Origin: Bryobacterales bacterium
GTDB lineage: Bacteria > Acidobacteriota > Terriglobia > Bryobacterales > Bryobacteraceae
Direction: 5' to 3'
DNA length: 14,322 nucleotides
NCBI GenBank assembly: GCA_003132865.1
Contig: PKYZ01000418.1
Coordinates: 1-14,322, forward strand
How positions within the stretch are numbered: the stretch's first letter is position 1; each line of letters starts with the position of its first letter. Below are positions 5,429 to 12,520 of the stretch, in pieces. The notes below the pieces were generated by a model, which was not told the DNA's origin, ran no database searches, and was given only the letters and a program-made list of their open reading frames with translations. A program made the translations under genes and the position numbers.

Positions 5429-7789
5429 ATGAAATCCCTGGTAGTCATCCTGGCTGCATTGACCTTGGTTTCCTGTAGCCGGGACCCCAATGTCGCCAAG
5501 AAGCGTTATCTGGAAAACGGGAATAGATACTTCGCAAGAGGTAAGTTCAAAGAAGCTTCCATCATGTATCGCAACGCCCTGCAGAAGGACCAGCGATATG
5601 GCTCCGCCTATTACCATCTGGCGCTGACCGATCTGAAGCTCAGCCGTATTCCGAACGCCCTGGGCGAATTGCGGCGTGCCATCGAGCTGATCCCCAAAGA
5701 CCAGCCGGAACACCTGGACTCGGAAGTTAGCTTGGCCGAGATCTACATCAAGTTCACCCGCGACAACCAGTTCCTGATGGAAGTGGAAGGCATCACCAAG
5801 GACCTTTTGCAGCGCGACCCCAATTCATTCGACGGCCACCGGCTGACCGCGGACCTGGATTTCGTGCGGGCGCAGAGCAGTTTGCAGGCCGGCCACCCGG
5901 AGCAGACGGTAAAGCTGCTGGCTGGCGCCATCGCGGAGTACCGCAAAGCTATCTCCATCAAGACGCCGGGGCCGGCCCTCAAGATGCAATTGGCGCGGGC
6001 GCTGGCCAGCGACCGGCAGTTTCCGGAGGCCGAGCAGATCTATCGGCAGCTCATCGATGGGGATAAGACCTTGGTCCAGGTTTATAACGAGTTGTACCGC
6101 GTTTATCTGCTGCAGAACAAAACGGCCGAGGCGGAGCAGACCCTAAAGACGGGCGCCGCCAACAATCCCAAGCAAATCGGCTTTTTGTTGTTGCTGGCCA
6201 GCCATTATTCCAACTTGCAACGTCACGACGAGATGGTGGCGACGCTCAATCGAATCAAGGGCCACGCCAAGGATTTCGACCGCGCGTACCTGGTGGTGGG
6301 CGATTTCTATGTTCGCAACGGGGACTTTGCGGAGGCGCTCAATCAGTACAAAGAGGGCATGGCCGCGGACCCCAAGCAGAAGACCAGCTATCAGAAGCGC
6401 ATGATCGAAGTGTTGATGCGCCAGCACAGGCGCTCCGAGGCAGCCGACATCAATGCCGCCATTCTGAAGGACAATCCCAAGGATTCCGATGCGCGGGGAT
6501 TGCAGGCATCCTTGCTGCTCGACCGCGGCGAAGTGCAGAAGGCCATCTCCGAATTGCAGGCGGTGGTGAACGCGGCGCCGGACAATTTCGTGGCGCGCTA
6601 CAACCTGGGGCGGGCGCACATCGCGCGCGGTGAATGGGAGCAGGCCCGCCAGCAGTTCACCGAGGCGATCCGCGAGAGGCCCGACTACCTGTCGGCGCGT
6701 CTGGCGCTGGCGCAACTCCAGGTGATGCGGACGGAGTTCGAACCGGCTCTCAAATCCGTCGCCGCGATTCTGCAGATCGACAAGCACAACGCTCCGGCGC
6801 GCATGATTGAAGCAGCGGCCTTGATGGGCGAAAGAAAATATGCCGAGGCGCGGCAGTTGCTGGAAGCCGTCCGGCAAGCCAATCCCAACGCCCCGGAGAT
6901 CGATTTCTCGCTGGGCATGATGGCCATGAAAGAAGGCAACCTGAAAGAGGCGGAGGGCATTTTCCGCAAAGCCTATGCGGCCAATCCGAACGATGCCCGT
7001 GCCCTGGTCGGGATGGTGGAAGTGCTGGCCGCGCAAGGCCATTACGATCAAGCGATTCAGGTTCTGCAGTCGGAGTTGGCGAAGAACCCCACCCGCAACG
7101 ATCTGCGAGTCGCGCTGGGCAACCTGGCGGTGCGCGCGGGGAATTTCGATCTGGCGATCGGCCAGTTTCAAGCCGCGCTCAACGCGCTGGACAAGAATTC
7201 CAAAGCGCGCGGCGATATTTACTTCCGTCTGGGCGTGACGTTGCGCAAGAAGGGAGACCTGAACGGAGGGATACAGGCTCTCTACAAAGCCAGAGAGACG
7301 CTGCCCGGCAATTCGATGGTGCTCGACGAGCTGGCGCTGGTGCTGGGGGCCGCCGGCCGGAAAAAGGAAGCCCGGGATGCTTACGAGCAGGCCATCAAGG
7401 AGAGCCCGCAAGACGCAATGGCCCTGAACAACCTGGCATTTCTGATGGCCGATAGCGGCCTCGGGGACCTGGACCAGGCCCTGACGTACGCCCAGCGCGC
7501 CAAGCAGGTCCAGCCCAACTTGAGCGAAGTGTCCGATACGCTGGGCTGGATTTATTTGAAGAAGAACATGAGCGACAACGCCATGGATGTCTTCCAGGCG
7601 CTGGTGAACCAGAAGCCGGACAACTCGACATACCGGTTCCACTTGGGCATGGCGTACGCCCAGAAGGGCGACAAGCCGAAGGCTCTCCGGGAGCTGCAGC
7701 AGGCGCTGCACAGCGGTCCAGCCAAGGACGAAGAGGACAAGATCAAGGATCTGATCAACAAGCTGGAAGGCACAGTTGCGGCACGCTAA
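5429..7789 (+). CDS. Large TPR-repeat lipoprotein (PrsT-like)
   Basis: A 786-residue exported lipoprotein made almost entirely of tetratricopeptide repeats. The start MKSLVVILAALTLVSC is a type II signal peptide with lipobox L-V-S-C, so Cys16 would be lipidated and the protein anchored to a membrane face. From about residue 25 to the end it consists of roughly 15-20 TPR-like helix pairs, e.g. AYYHLALTDLKLSRIPNALG, ARYNLGRAHIARGEWEQARQ, ALNNLAFLMADSGLGDLDQA and YRFHLGMAYAQKGDKPKALR. The layout (lipobox followed immediately by continuous TPRs, first repeat FARGKFKEASIMYRNALQ) resembles the TPR lipoproteins of exosortase/PEP-CTERM exopolysaccharide loci (PrsT). No exosortase or sorting signal is visible here, so that link is only a possibility. 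Likely role: scaffold for a multi-protein envelope complex. A second TPR protein follows on the same strand. Confidence 0.9.
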   Translation: MKSLVVILAALTLVSCSRDPNVAKKRYLENGNRYFARGKFKEASIMYRNALQKDQRYGSAYYHLALTDLKLSRIPNALGELRRAIELIPKDQPEHLDSEVSLAEIYIKFTRDNQFLMEVEGITKDLLQRDPNSFDGHRLTADLDFVRAQSSLQAGHPEQTVKLLAGAIAEYRKAISIKTPGPALKMQLARALASDRQFPEAEQIYRQLIDGDKTLVQVYNELYRVYLLQNKTAEAEQTLKTGAANNPKQIGFLLLLASHYSNLQRHDEMVATLNRIKGHAKDFDRAYLVVGDFYVRNGDFAEALNQYKEGMAADPKQKTSYQKRMIEVLMRQHRRSEAADINAAILKDNPKDSDARGLQASLLLDRGEVQKAISELQAVVNAAPDNFVARYNLGRAHIARGEWEQARQQFTEAIRERPDYLSARLALAQLQVMRTEFEPALKSVAAILQIDKHNAPARMIEAAALMGERKYAEARQLLEAVRQANPNAPEIDFSLGMMAMKEGNLKEAEGIFRKAYAANPNDARALVGMVEVLAAQGHYDQAIQVLQSELAKNPTRNDLRVALGNLAVRAGNFDLAIGQFQAALNALDKNSKARGDIYFRLGVTLRKKGDLNGGIQALYKARETLPGNSMVLDELALVLGAAGRKKEARDAYEQAIKESPQDAMALNNLAFLMADSGLGDLDQALTYAQRAKQVQPNLSEVSDTLGWIYLKKNMSDNAMDVFQALVNQKPDNSTYRFHLGMAYAQKGDKPKALRELQQALHSGPAKDEEDKIKDLINKLEGTVAAR

Positions 7790-7822
7790 CGGGGCGGTCC
7801 CCGGCCTGGGGCATAGTTCGCT

Positions 7823-7860
7823 GCGGGCGCCCTCGCCCGCGGCCGGCCCCCTGGCCGGCC
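7823..7860. repeat. Two abutting perfect hairpins with identical CCCT loops
   Basis: GCGGGCG-CCCT-CGCCCGC (7823-7840) is followed directly by GGCCGGCC-CCCT-GGCCGGCC (7841-7860). Arms are 7 and 8 bp with no mismatches and no gap between the two units. The pair sits 33 bases after the stop of the TPR lipoprotein gene. No T run follows, so a classical intrinsic terminator is doubtful, though the pair could stabilise the mRNA 3' end or act as a transcription pause. The pyrimidine four-base loop resembles the REP hairpins elsewhere in the window (CTTT, TCCT). Confidence 0.75.
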
Positions 7861-7934
7861 TGCCAGCGGGTGGCTGTTACCTGAGTCCGGCGGCCTACCG
7901 CACATACCGTATTTTATTTTGAGACTGGCAGGCG

Positions 7935-7960
7935 CATAATTGAATAAACACGCCAGGAGG
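7935..7960 (+). promoter_or_regulatory. Possible -10 (CATAAT) and strong Shine-Dalgarno (AGGAGG)
   Basis: AGGAGG at 7955-7960 is four bases before the ATG at 7965, an unusually strong ribosome site for this window. CATAAT at 7935-7940 lies in a short AT-rich patch and could be a -10 element. The best upstream partner at about 17 bases is only a T-rich TTTTAT (7912-7917). An own promoter for the downstream gene is plausible but not proven. Confidence 0.4.
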
Positions 7961-7964
7961 CGGT

Positions 7965-9089
7965 ATGGGCTGCCGAAAGTGGGTATACGCGGGGCTGCTG
8001 TGGGCCGCCGTTGTCGCGGCGAGAGGCCAGAATCCGGGACAATCCCAAATCGACAAGAGCGCCGAGCGCGTGGTTTTCTTCACCGGTAACGTGATGTTGG
8101 ACGATGGATCGCCGCCCGCCGACGCGGTGCGCATCGAGAAAGTCTGCGACGGCCGCGCGAGTTTCGAAGCCTGGACCGACGAGAAGGGACATTTTGGCTT
8201 CAAGGTGTCGCCCACCGTGAACGATGTCTCGACGGGGGACGCCAGCCTGCCCGCCGCTCAACGGGGCGAACTGAACAAAGCCATCAATGCCAGCTCGACC
8301 CAGTATTCCATGCCCATTACCAGCGCGCTGAGAAATTGCGAGTTGCGGGCGGTCCTTTCGGGCTACCGTTCCGAGAGCGTCAGCATGGCCCTCAAGAGCA
8401 CCATGGACTCTGCCCGCGTGGGTACCATCGTTCTCCATCCGCTCTCGCGCGCCAGCTCTCTGGTGGTCAGCGCCACTACGCTGCAGGCTCCATCCAACGC
8501 CAGGAAGGCTTACGAAAGGGGTCTGGAAGCCATGCGCGCGGAGAAGTGGGATGCCGCGGCTGCCGAATTCGGCAAGGCCGTCAAGGTCTATCCGAAGTTC
8601 GCCGTTGCTTGGTACCAACTCGGATTGGCGCGGCAGAGCCGGAATAACGCGGCCGGCGCCGTGGAAGCCTGGAAGGAAGCTCAGAAAAACGACCCTCGTT
8701 ACGTCAAGCCGTATGAGAACCTGACGCTTGCCGCCGACCGCCGGGGCGATTGGGCCGAGTCCGAAAAGTACTCGCATTTATGGATCCAGCTCGATCCCGA
8801 GGACTTCCCGGGGGCCTACCTCTTCAACGCGGTGGCCAACGCCAGGCTGAACAAGCCGGAGGAGGCCGAGCGGACCGCGCGCGAGGGATTGCGCCTGGAC
8901 AAGGACCAGAAGATCCCGCGCATGAGCTATGTGCTGGGCCTCATTCTGATGGTCAAGAAGGAATACGTTGAGTCCGCCAAGTGCTTCCGCAAATACCTGG
9001 AGCTGGCGCCCAACGCCAACGACGCCGCCATCGTGCGGCAGCAACTGTCCAAGCTCGAGGAACTCGCCGCCGCTCCGCAGGCGAAGTGA
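7965..9089 (+). CDS. Secreted protein with carboxypeptidase-regulatory-like domain and TPR repeats
   Basis: 374 residues. The N-terminus (MGCRKWVYAGLLWAAVVAAR) is a Sec-type signal peptide with probable cleavage after the hydrophobic stretch near GQN. Residues ~36-157 look like a beta-sandwich of the carboxypeptidase-regulatory-like group: VFFTGNVMLDDGSPPADAVR, then WTDEKGHFGFKV, then LRAVLSGYRSESVSM and VGTIVLHPL. Residues ~178-360 are TPRs (AYERGLEAMRAEKWDAAAAE, AWYQLGLARQSRNNAAGAVE, SYVLGLILMVKKEYVESAKC). Such two-part proteins are common in Acidobacteriota envelopes; a role in surface protein interactions is inferred. The start is fixed by AGGAGG four bases upstream. It lies 175 bases after the TPR lipoprotein and may share its function. 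Its stop is followed at once by a REP/RAYT block. Confidence 0.85.
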   Translation: MGCRKWVYAGLLWAAVVAARGQNPGQSQIDKSAERVVFFTGNVMLDDGSPPADAVRIEKVCDGRASFEAWTDEKGHFGFKVSPTVNDVSTGDASLPAAQRGELNKAINASSTQYSMPITSALRNCELRAVLSGYRSESVSMALKSTMDSARVGTIVLHPLSRASSLVVSATTLQAPSNARKAYERGLEAMRAEKWDAAAAEFGKAVKVYPKFAVAWYQLGLARQSRNNAAGAVEAWKEAQKNDPRYVKPYENLTLAADRRGDWAESEKYSHLWIQLDPEDFPGAYLFNAVANARLNKPEEAERTAREGLRLDKDQKIPRMSYVLGLILMVKKEYVESAKCFRKYLELAPNANDAAIVRQQLSKLEELAAAPQAK

Positions 9090-9109
9090 CTAGCCCCAGT
9101 ACTGTTCAC
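9090..9109. repeat. Left arm of an imperfect inverted repeat framing the REP/RAYT block
   Basis: CTAGCCCCAGTACTGTTCAC begins at the base directly after the upstream gene's stop codon. Its reverse complement matches the segment 9495-9513 except for about three or four positions in the middle. Between the arms lie two REP palindromes and the RAYT remnant. Confidence 0.6.
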
Positions 9110-9432
9110 TCAGGTGGGACAGGCCTCCTGGCCTGTCCTTCTGCCAGCCCCGCCACCACCGGATTGTTCTCAATATAGCGAACGATCTTGCCCAACTTCT
9201 TCTTGCCAAAACGGCAAGCCGGTGTGCCCAATGATGCGCAAGATGGCATTGGCCTGATGCCCCGAATGATTCTTGATGGCTTTGGCGACCCGCGACAGGC
9301 GGGCCTCCGGATAGATCGAAATGTGAACGTGATTGACCATCGGGACCCACGCCCGCAACTGATATAAACCAAGCTGCCGCTCACTATAGCGAAGCGCATC
9401 GGCAACCACCTGCGCCACCCGCGACGTGGCAA
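9106..9432 (-). pseudogene. REP-associated tyrosine transposase (RAYT, Y1_Tnp/HUH) remnant
   Basis: The minus strand carries the middle and end of a RAYT. One frame (to about 9200) reads VVADALRYSERQLGLYQLRA, WVPMVNHVHIS and AIKNHSGHQANAILRIIGHT, ending with GLPFWQEE. The NHVH is the HUH metal-binding motif. A second frame continues with KIVRYIENNPVVAGLAEG, the typical C-terminal block. Between WQEE and KIVRYIENNP the usual dozen or so residues, including the catalytic Tyr (normally in an E-S-Y-D-H-W-like stretch), are missing and the frame shifts. The N-terminal third is also absent. The element is therefore inactive. RAYTs process REP palindromes, and this one sits directly between two of them, which supports the assignment. 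Confidence 0.82.
9113..9138 (+). repeat. REP palindrome, copy 1 (left of RAYT remnant)
   Basis: A GGTG foot leads into GGACAGGCC-TCCT-GGCCTGTCC (9117-9138), with perfect 9-bp arms and a four-base pyrimidine loop. Foot and arm resemble the GTGGGGCAGGC copies elsewhere. On the minus strand this palindrome supplies the last codons of the RAYT remnant's frame. Confidence 0.85.
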
Positions 9433-9447
9433 ATGCCGTCGTAGTAG

Positions 9448-9472
9448 GGTGGGACAGGCCTCCCGGCCGTCC
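9448..9472 (+). repeat. REP palindrome, copy 2 (right of RAYT remnant)
   Basis: GGTGGGACAGGCCTCCCGGCC then GTCC: the same element as 9113-9138 in the same orientation, with one substitution in the loop and one base deleted in the 3' arm. The two copies flank the RAYT remnant as direct repeats about 330 bp apart. Confidence 0.8.
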
Positions 9473-9494
9473 TTCTTCGTGTTACAAATGCGTC

Positions 9495-9513
9495 GTGAAC
9501 AGTGTTGGGCTAG
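9495..9513. repeat. Right arm of the imperfect inverted repeat framing the REP/RAYT block
   Basis: GTGAACAGTGTTGGGCTAG is the near reverse complement of 9090-9109 (outer CTAGCCC and inner ACTGTTCAC matched exactly). No obvious target duplication lies outside the two arms. Confidence 0.6.
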
Positions 9514-9649
9514 CCCGCACCACGCCGGACCGTGGCTTCACCGCCAACCTGAAATCCACAGTGACGATCGGCGCATCCGGCATCACGCGACTGCTTGATG
9601 CCCTACCCGGTTACCACGGAAGAAGGGAAGAAGCGCGGACCCTAGTTAG
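9514..9649. other. Unassigned spacer
   Basis: I recognise nothing conserved between the inverted-repeat arm and the GloVer-type remnant. A plus-strand frame here (GFTANLKSTVTIGASG) could be more of the same decayed gene, but I cannot show it. Confidence 0.4.
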
Positions 9650-9914
9650 CTCTACGGCACGACAGCCTACGGCGGCTCCGGGGCGTGCGCCTCGGATGGT
9701 GGTGCTTTCGTGCGGTGCGGCACCGTCTTCCAGTTAACACCACCGTCGGCGCTCGGTCTGTAAGCGTGGTAGTGGGTAAGAACGGAGCGCTCTATCGCAC
9801 GACCCAGTATGGCGGAAGCGCCACTTCTGATTCGACCTGCCCATCATCATACTTCGTGCTTCCTCCGCAGGCGGGAATGCGGGAAAAGGCACCGTATTTG
9901 CCATCAAGCCGTGA
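9650..9914 (+). pseudogene. Remnant of a GloVer (TIGR03803-type) tandem-repeat protein
   Basis: Three pieces in different plus frames match the repeat pattern G-x-L-Y-G-T-T-x-x-G-G ... G-T-V-F-x-L-x-P. These are LYGTTAYGGSGACASDGGGA then CGTVFQLTPPSALG (9650-9758), VVVGKNGALYRTTQYGGSAT (from 9766), and GNAGKGTVFAIKP ending in TGA at 9912-9914. The family forms beta-propeller-like surface proteins in Acidobacteriota, Verrucomicrobiota and relatives. Stop codons between pieces, frameshifts and only about one and a half repeats left show a 3'-terminal fragment of a dead gene. It sits just beyond the REP/RAYT block, which may have contributed to the break. Confidence 0.72.
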
Positions 9915-10019
9915 CCGGCGATGACGCGTCTCGCGCCTCTTCCGCCCCGCTGAAAGCGAACGTCCACCGCCAAGCGACCCGCCGAATTCCCGTCGCTGCC
10001 AGCCACCAGCCACCAAGCA
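9915..10019. other. Spacer before the glycosylase 3' end
   Basis: No gene recognised. The right end merges into a heptamer tandem repeat (10001-10028). Confidence 0.4.
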
Positions 10020-10028
10020 CTAGCCACG
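10001..10028. repeat. Four tandem 7-bp units at the glycosylase stop codon
   Basis: The units are AGCCACC, AGCCACC, AAGCACT and AGCCACG. The first two are identical; the third differs at several positions and contains part of the glycosylase stop (CTA at 10020-10022 on the plus strand). Heptamer repeats are one known form of simple repeat in bacterial spacers; this array is short and imperfect. Confidence 0.5.
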
Positions 10029-11246
10029 GCGAGCGACGCTCGCCTCCAGCACACGCGCGAAAGCACCCCGCCTTTCCACCACGACCGCATCCAGGTCCAG
10101 CCATCCCGCCCAGGTGGCCAGTTCACCGGCGAGCGCTTGCGCCACCGTCCCGGAATCGGCGCCTGGTTCCAGGTAAGCGGCCAGCACGCGTAGCCGCCGC
10201 GCGCCACGCTCCGCCTTCAGATCCACGCGCGCCACCAGGCGCTCCCCCAGCAGGAACGGCAGCACGTAATAACCCCACCTGCGCTGGGGCTGCGGCACGA
10301 AGATCTCGATCCGGTATTCGAATTGAAAGAGGCGCTCCGCGCGCGGGCGGTACCACACCACCGGGTCGAAGGGCGAGAGCAGACTCGCGGCATCGATGGC
10401 TCGCGGCACGCGCGCCTCGCGATGCAAATAAGCCGGCGCGCCCCATCCCTCCGCCCGCACTTCGCGCAAGTCGCCGGCTTCCACCAGTTCGGCAAGACGC
10501 GGGCGCGCTTCGCTGATTGGCATGCGGTAATAATCGGCCAGATCGGCGGCGGCCGCGATGCCCAGCGCGCATCCCGCAAGCCGCAGCAGTTCCCGCTGCG
10601 CGTCCTCGCGATCCACCCGCCGCGCGTGATGCTGCGGCGGGACGATGCGCTCCGCCAAATCGTACGCGCGCGCGAAGTTGGGCCGCCGGTCCGCGATCCC
10701 GAGCCGGCCCCGGCCGAAGTGCGCTTCCAGCGCGGCTCTGGGCACGCTGCCGAACCACGCGCCCGGAATGCGCCGCATGGCGCCATCCGGCTCGCGCAGG
10801 TCGCCGGCCACCAGCGGGCCGCGCGTGCGCACTTGGTCGAGCACCCAATCGATGTAGGCCGGGTTTTCCTCCATGATCTTCTCGAAGCCCCACGGGCGCA
10901 CCCGGTGCCGCTCCATGCGATGGCGCAGCAGCGGCCAGGTCTCCACCGGCACGATCGACGCTTCATGCGCCCACTGCTCCGTGAACGGGGGGGCAGGCGC
11001 TTTCGCCTGCCGTCGTGGATAGACCAGCTCGTCGAGATGCGCGCGCGGGTACGGACCCAGCCGCGAGAAGGGCACCTGGTAGTGCGCCGGCGCCAGGACG
11101 TTGACGAAATCGATCTGCAGCAAGCCGAGCTGCCGGATGACGCGGCCCAGATCGCGCGGGCCGGGCCGACGCTTCGGCCGCGGGCGATCGAAACCCTGCG
11201 CCGCCAGCGCCACGCGGCGCGCTTCGCTTAACGAGAGATCCGTCAT
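10020..11246 (-). CDS. YcaQ/AlkZ-family DNA glycosylase (winged-helix, HTH_42)
   Basis: 408 residues, close to the ~400-residue family length. The N-terminal part contains LLQIDFVNVLAPAHYQVPFS, whose Q44-I-D46 is the Q-phi-D catalytic motif of YcaQ-like glycosylases (Q-phi-Q in Streptomyces AlkZ). FTEQWAHEASIVPVETWPLL follows, then winged-helix segments, then the C-terminal signature LLSPFDPVVWYRPR with FQFEYRIEIFVP and RRWGYYVLPFLLGERLVARV. Family members remove bulky alkylated bases or unhook interstrand crosslinks; a repair role here is inferred from the motif. Odd: residues 80-87 (QAKAPAPP) replace the short loop between LDELVYPRR and FTEQWAHEAS and are encoded by a palindrome also found in the kinase gene. 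The ATG at 11246 is divergent from the oxidoreductase with about 70 bases between. No frameshift seen. Confidence 0.88.
   Translation of the reverse strand: MTDLSLSEARRVALAAQGFDRPRPKRRPGPRDLGRVIRQLGLLQIDFVNVLAPAHYQVPFSRLGPYPRAHLDELVYPRRQAKAPAPPFTEQWAHEASIVPVETWPLLRHRMERHRVRPWGFEKIMEENPAYIDWVLDQVRTRGPLVAGDLREPDGAMRRIPGAWFGSVPRAALEAHFGRGRLGIADRRPNFARAYDLAERIVPPQHHARRVDREDAQRELLRLAGCALGIAAAADLADYYRMPISEARPRLAELVEAGDLREVRAEGWGAPAYLHREARVPRAIDAASLLSPFDPVVWYRPRAERLFQFEYRIEIFVPQPQRRWGYYVLPFLLGERLVARVDLKAERGARRLRVLAAYLEPGADSGTVAQALAGELATWAGWLDLDAVVVERRGAFARVLEASVARRG
10990..11011. repeat. REP-like palindrome inside the glycosylase gene
   Basis: The 20-bp palindrome GGCAGGCGCTTTCGCCTGCC (10992-11011) preceded by GG is identical to 3737-3758. 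The GTGGGG foot of the kinase copy is here a run of G. On the minus strand it is read as QAKAPAP, one base out of phase with the kinase reading, and leaves the frame open. Confidence 0.85.
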
Positions 11247-11319
11247 GGTCCTGATGGGCCGGCTCGCGCCGGCTCGCGCAATGATCGATTCTATCGCGCG
11301 GCGCTATCATAAGTTCGAC
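11247..11319. promoter_or_regulatory. Divergent intergenic region
   Basis: A 73-base gap separates the glycosylase start (minus) and the oxidoreductase start (plus) and must hold both promoters or share upstream ones. TATCAT at 11305-11310 is a weak -10 candidate for the plus strand, but with a very short leader. No operator palindrome stands out. A GCCGGCTCGC direct duplication is visible at about 11258-11277. Confidence 0.3.
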
Positions 11320-12519
11320 ATGAGCTCAAGCATGCTTACCCGCCGGGAAGGAATCAAAGCGGCCGCGCTGACGGCCCTCTCATACTCGCGAGTCCTGGGC
11401 GCGAACGATCGCATCCAGTTCGGACTCATCGGATGTGGCGAACGCGGCCTCTACGTCGCCGACATCTTTCAGAAGACCGCGGAAGTGGACGTGCGAGCCG
11501 TTTGCGATGTCTTCGGCGATCGCACCGACAAAGCCGTGGCGCAGGCCGCCGGCGCGCAACCCTTCACCGACCATCGCCGCCTGCTGGAAATGACGGGCCT
11601 CGAGGCCGTGCTGATCGCCACGCCGGACCACTGGCACAAAGCTATCGCCATCGACGCGCTCAACTCCGGCAAGGACGTGTATGTCGAAAAGCCCCTGACC
11701 CGCCTGCGCGAAGAAGGGCCCGAGATCGTGCGCGCCGCACGCGTCAACAACCGGGTGTGCCAGGTGGGCATGCAGCAGCGCTCCGGCGAAGTTTACCTGG
11801 AAGCGCGCGAACGGTTCGTGCGCTCTGGCTTGCTGGGCAAGATCTCGCACGTGGATTGTGTATGGCACGGCGGCGCCAACCGCGCCTTGCCCACCGAACC
11901 CGCGCAGAAGCCCGCCAATCTGGATTGGGTGCGCTTTCTTGGGGCCCTGAAATACCGCGATTGGAATCCCGCGCAATATCTCGATTTCCGCGCGTTCCTG
12001 GATTTCGGCGGCGGCAAGCTGACCGACTTCGGAGCGCACTGGATCGACGTGGTCCACATGTTCATGAACCAGGACGGGCCCCTTTCGGCCGTGGCGGCTG
12101 GCGGCGTTTACTACGACTTTCACGACGGACGCACTGCGCCCGACACCATCAGCGCGCTGTTCGAGTACCCGGGAGGCTTCACCGTGAGTTTCATTTCGCT
12201 GGCGGTCGACAACGGCCCCGAATACCACGTCGAGTTCCTGGGATCGGGCGGACGCCTGTTCGTCAATCGCAACCGGTACGAATTCCGCGCCGCCGAGAAA
12301 GGCGCCGAGCCGGTGATCCAGCGCTTTCCCGGCGATATCACCGATCGGCATGTGCGCAATTTTCTGGAGTGTTGCCGCTCGCGCAAACGGCCGAATGCGG
12401 ATGTCTACATCGGACATCGCGCCGCGCAGGCCGTGCTGCTCGCCAATCAGAGCTACCTGGAGAGGCGGCGCATCCGCTTCGACCCGCAGCGCGAAGAAGT
12501 GCTCCCGTTTTCCGCGTGA
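11320..12519 (+). CDS. Gfo/Idh/MocA-family oxidoreductase with Tat-like N-terminus
   Basis: 399 residues from ATG 11320; ATG 11332 (four codons later) is equally possible because neither has a clear Shine-Dalgarno. A twin-arginine-like start (MLTRREGIKAAALTALSYSR) precedes the Rossmann fold FGLIGCGERGLYVADIF, whose GCGERG (38-43) binds NAD(P). VLIATPDHWHKAIAIDAL follows, then the family signature VYVEKPL (E123-K124-P125). The C-terminal dehydrogenase domain contains GGGKLTDFGAHWIDVVHMF, which carries the usual active-site His. Members oxidise or isomerise sugars, inositols or their derivatives using NAD(P). The Tat-like start suggests export, as in many paralogues of Acidobacteriota and Planctomycetota; the substrate is not predictable. 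The gene is complete and is followed two bases after its stop by a palindromic repeat cluster. A GH3 hydrolase lies convergently downstream. Confidence 0.9.
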   Translation: MSSSMLTRREGIKAAALTALSYSRVLGANDRIQFGLIGCGERGLYVADIFQKTAEVDVRAVCDVFGDRTDKAVAQAAGAQPFTDHRRLLEMTGLEAVLIATPDHWHKAIAIDALNSGKDVYVEKPLTRLREEGPEIVRAARVNNRVCQVGMQQRSGEVYLEARERFVRSGLLGKISHVDCVWHGGANRALPTEPAQKPANLDWVRFLGALKYRDWNPAQYLDFRAFLDFGGGKLTDFGAHWIDVVHMFMNQDGPLSAVAAGGVYYDFHDGRTAPDTISALFEYPGGFTVSFISLAVDNGPEYHVEFLGSGGRLFVNRNRYEFRAAEKGAEPVIQRFPGDITDRHVRNFLECCRSRKRPNADVYIGHRAAQAVLLANQSYLERRRIRFDPQREEVLPFSA

Positions 12520-12520
12520 G

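Noticed and set aside
6143..7711. 522-codon open frame antisense to the TPR lipoprotein gene
   Set aside because: It is rich in His, Gln, Arg and Leu in the pattern produced by reading GC-biased TPR codons backwards. No start context or conserved motif is seen, and the plus strand has a clear lipobox and TPR periodicity.
10323..11231. 302-codon plus-strand frame across the glycosylase
   Set aside because: It mirrors the YcaQ-like gene and has Arg/His/Pro-rich text without domains.
11101..11319. Longer N-terminus for the oxidoreductase
   Set aside because: It would overlap the divergent glycosylase start, and the Tat-like sequence would be internal.
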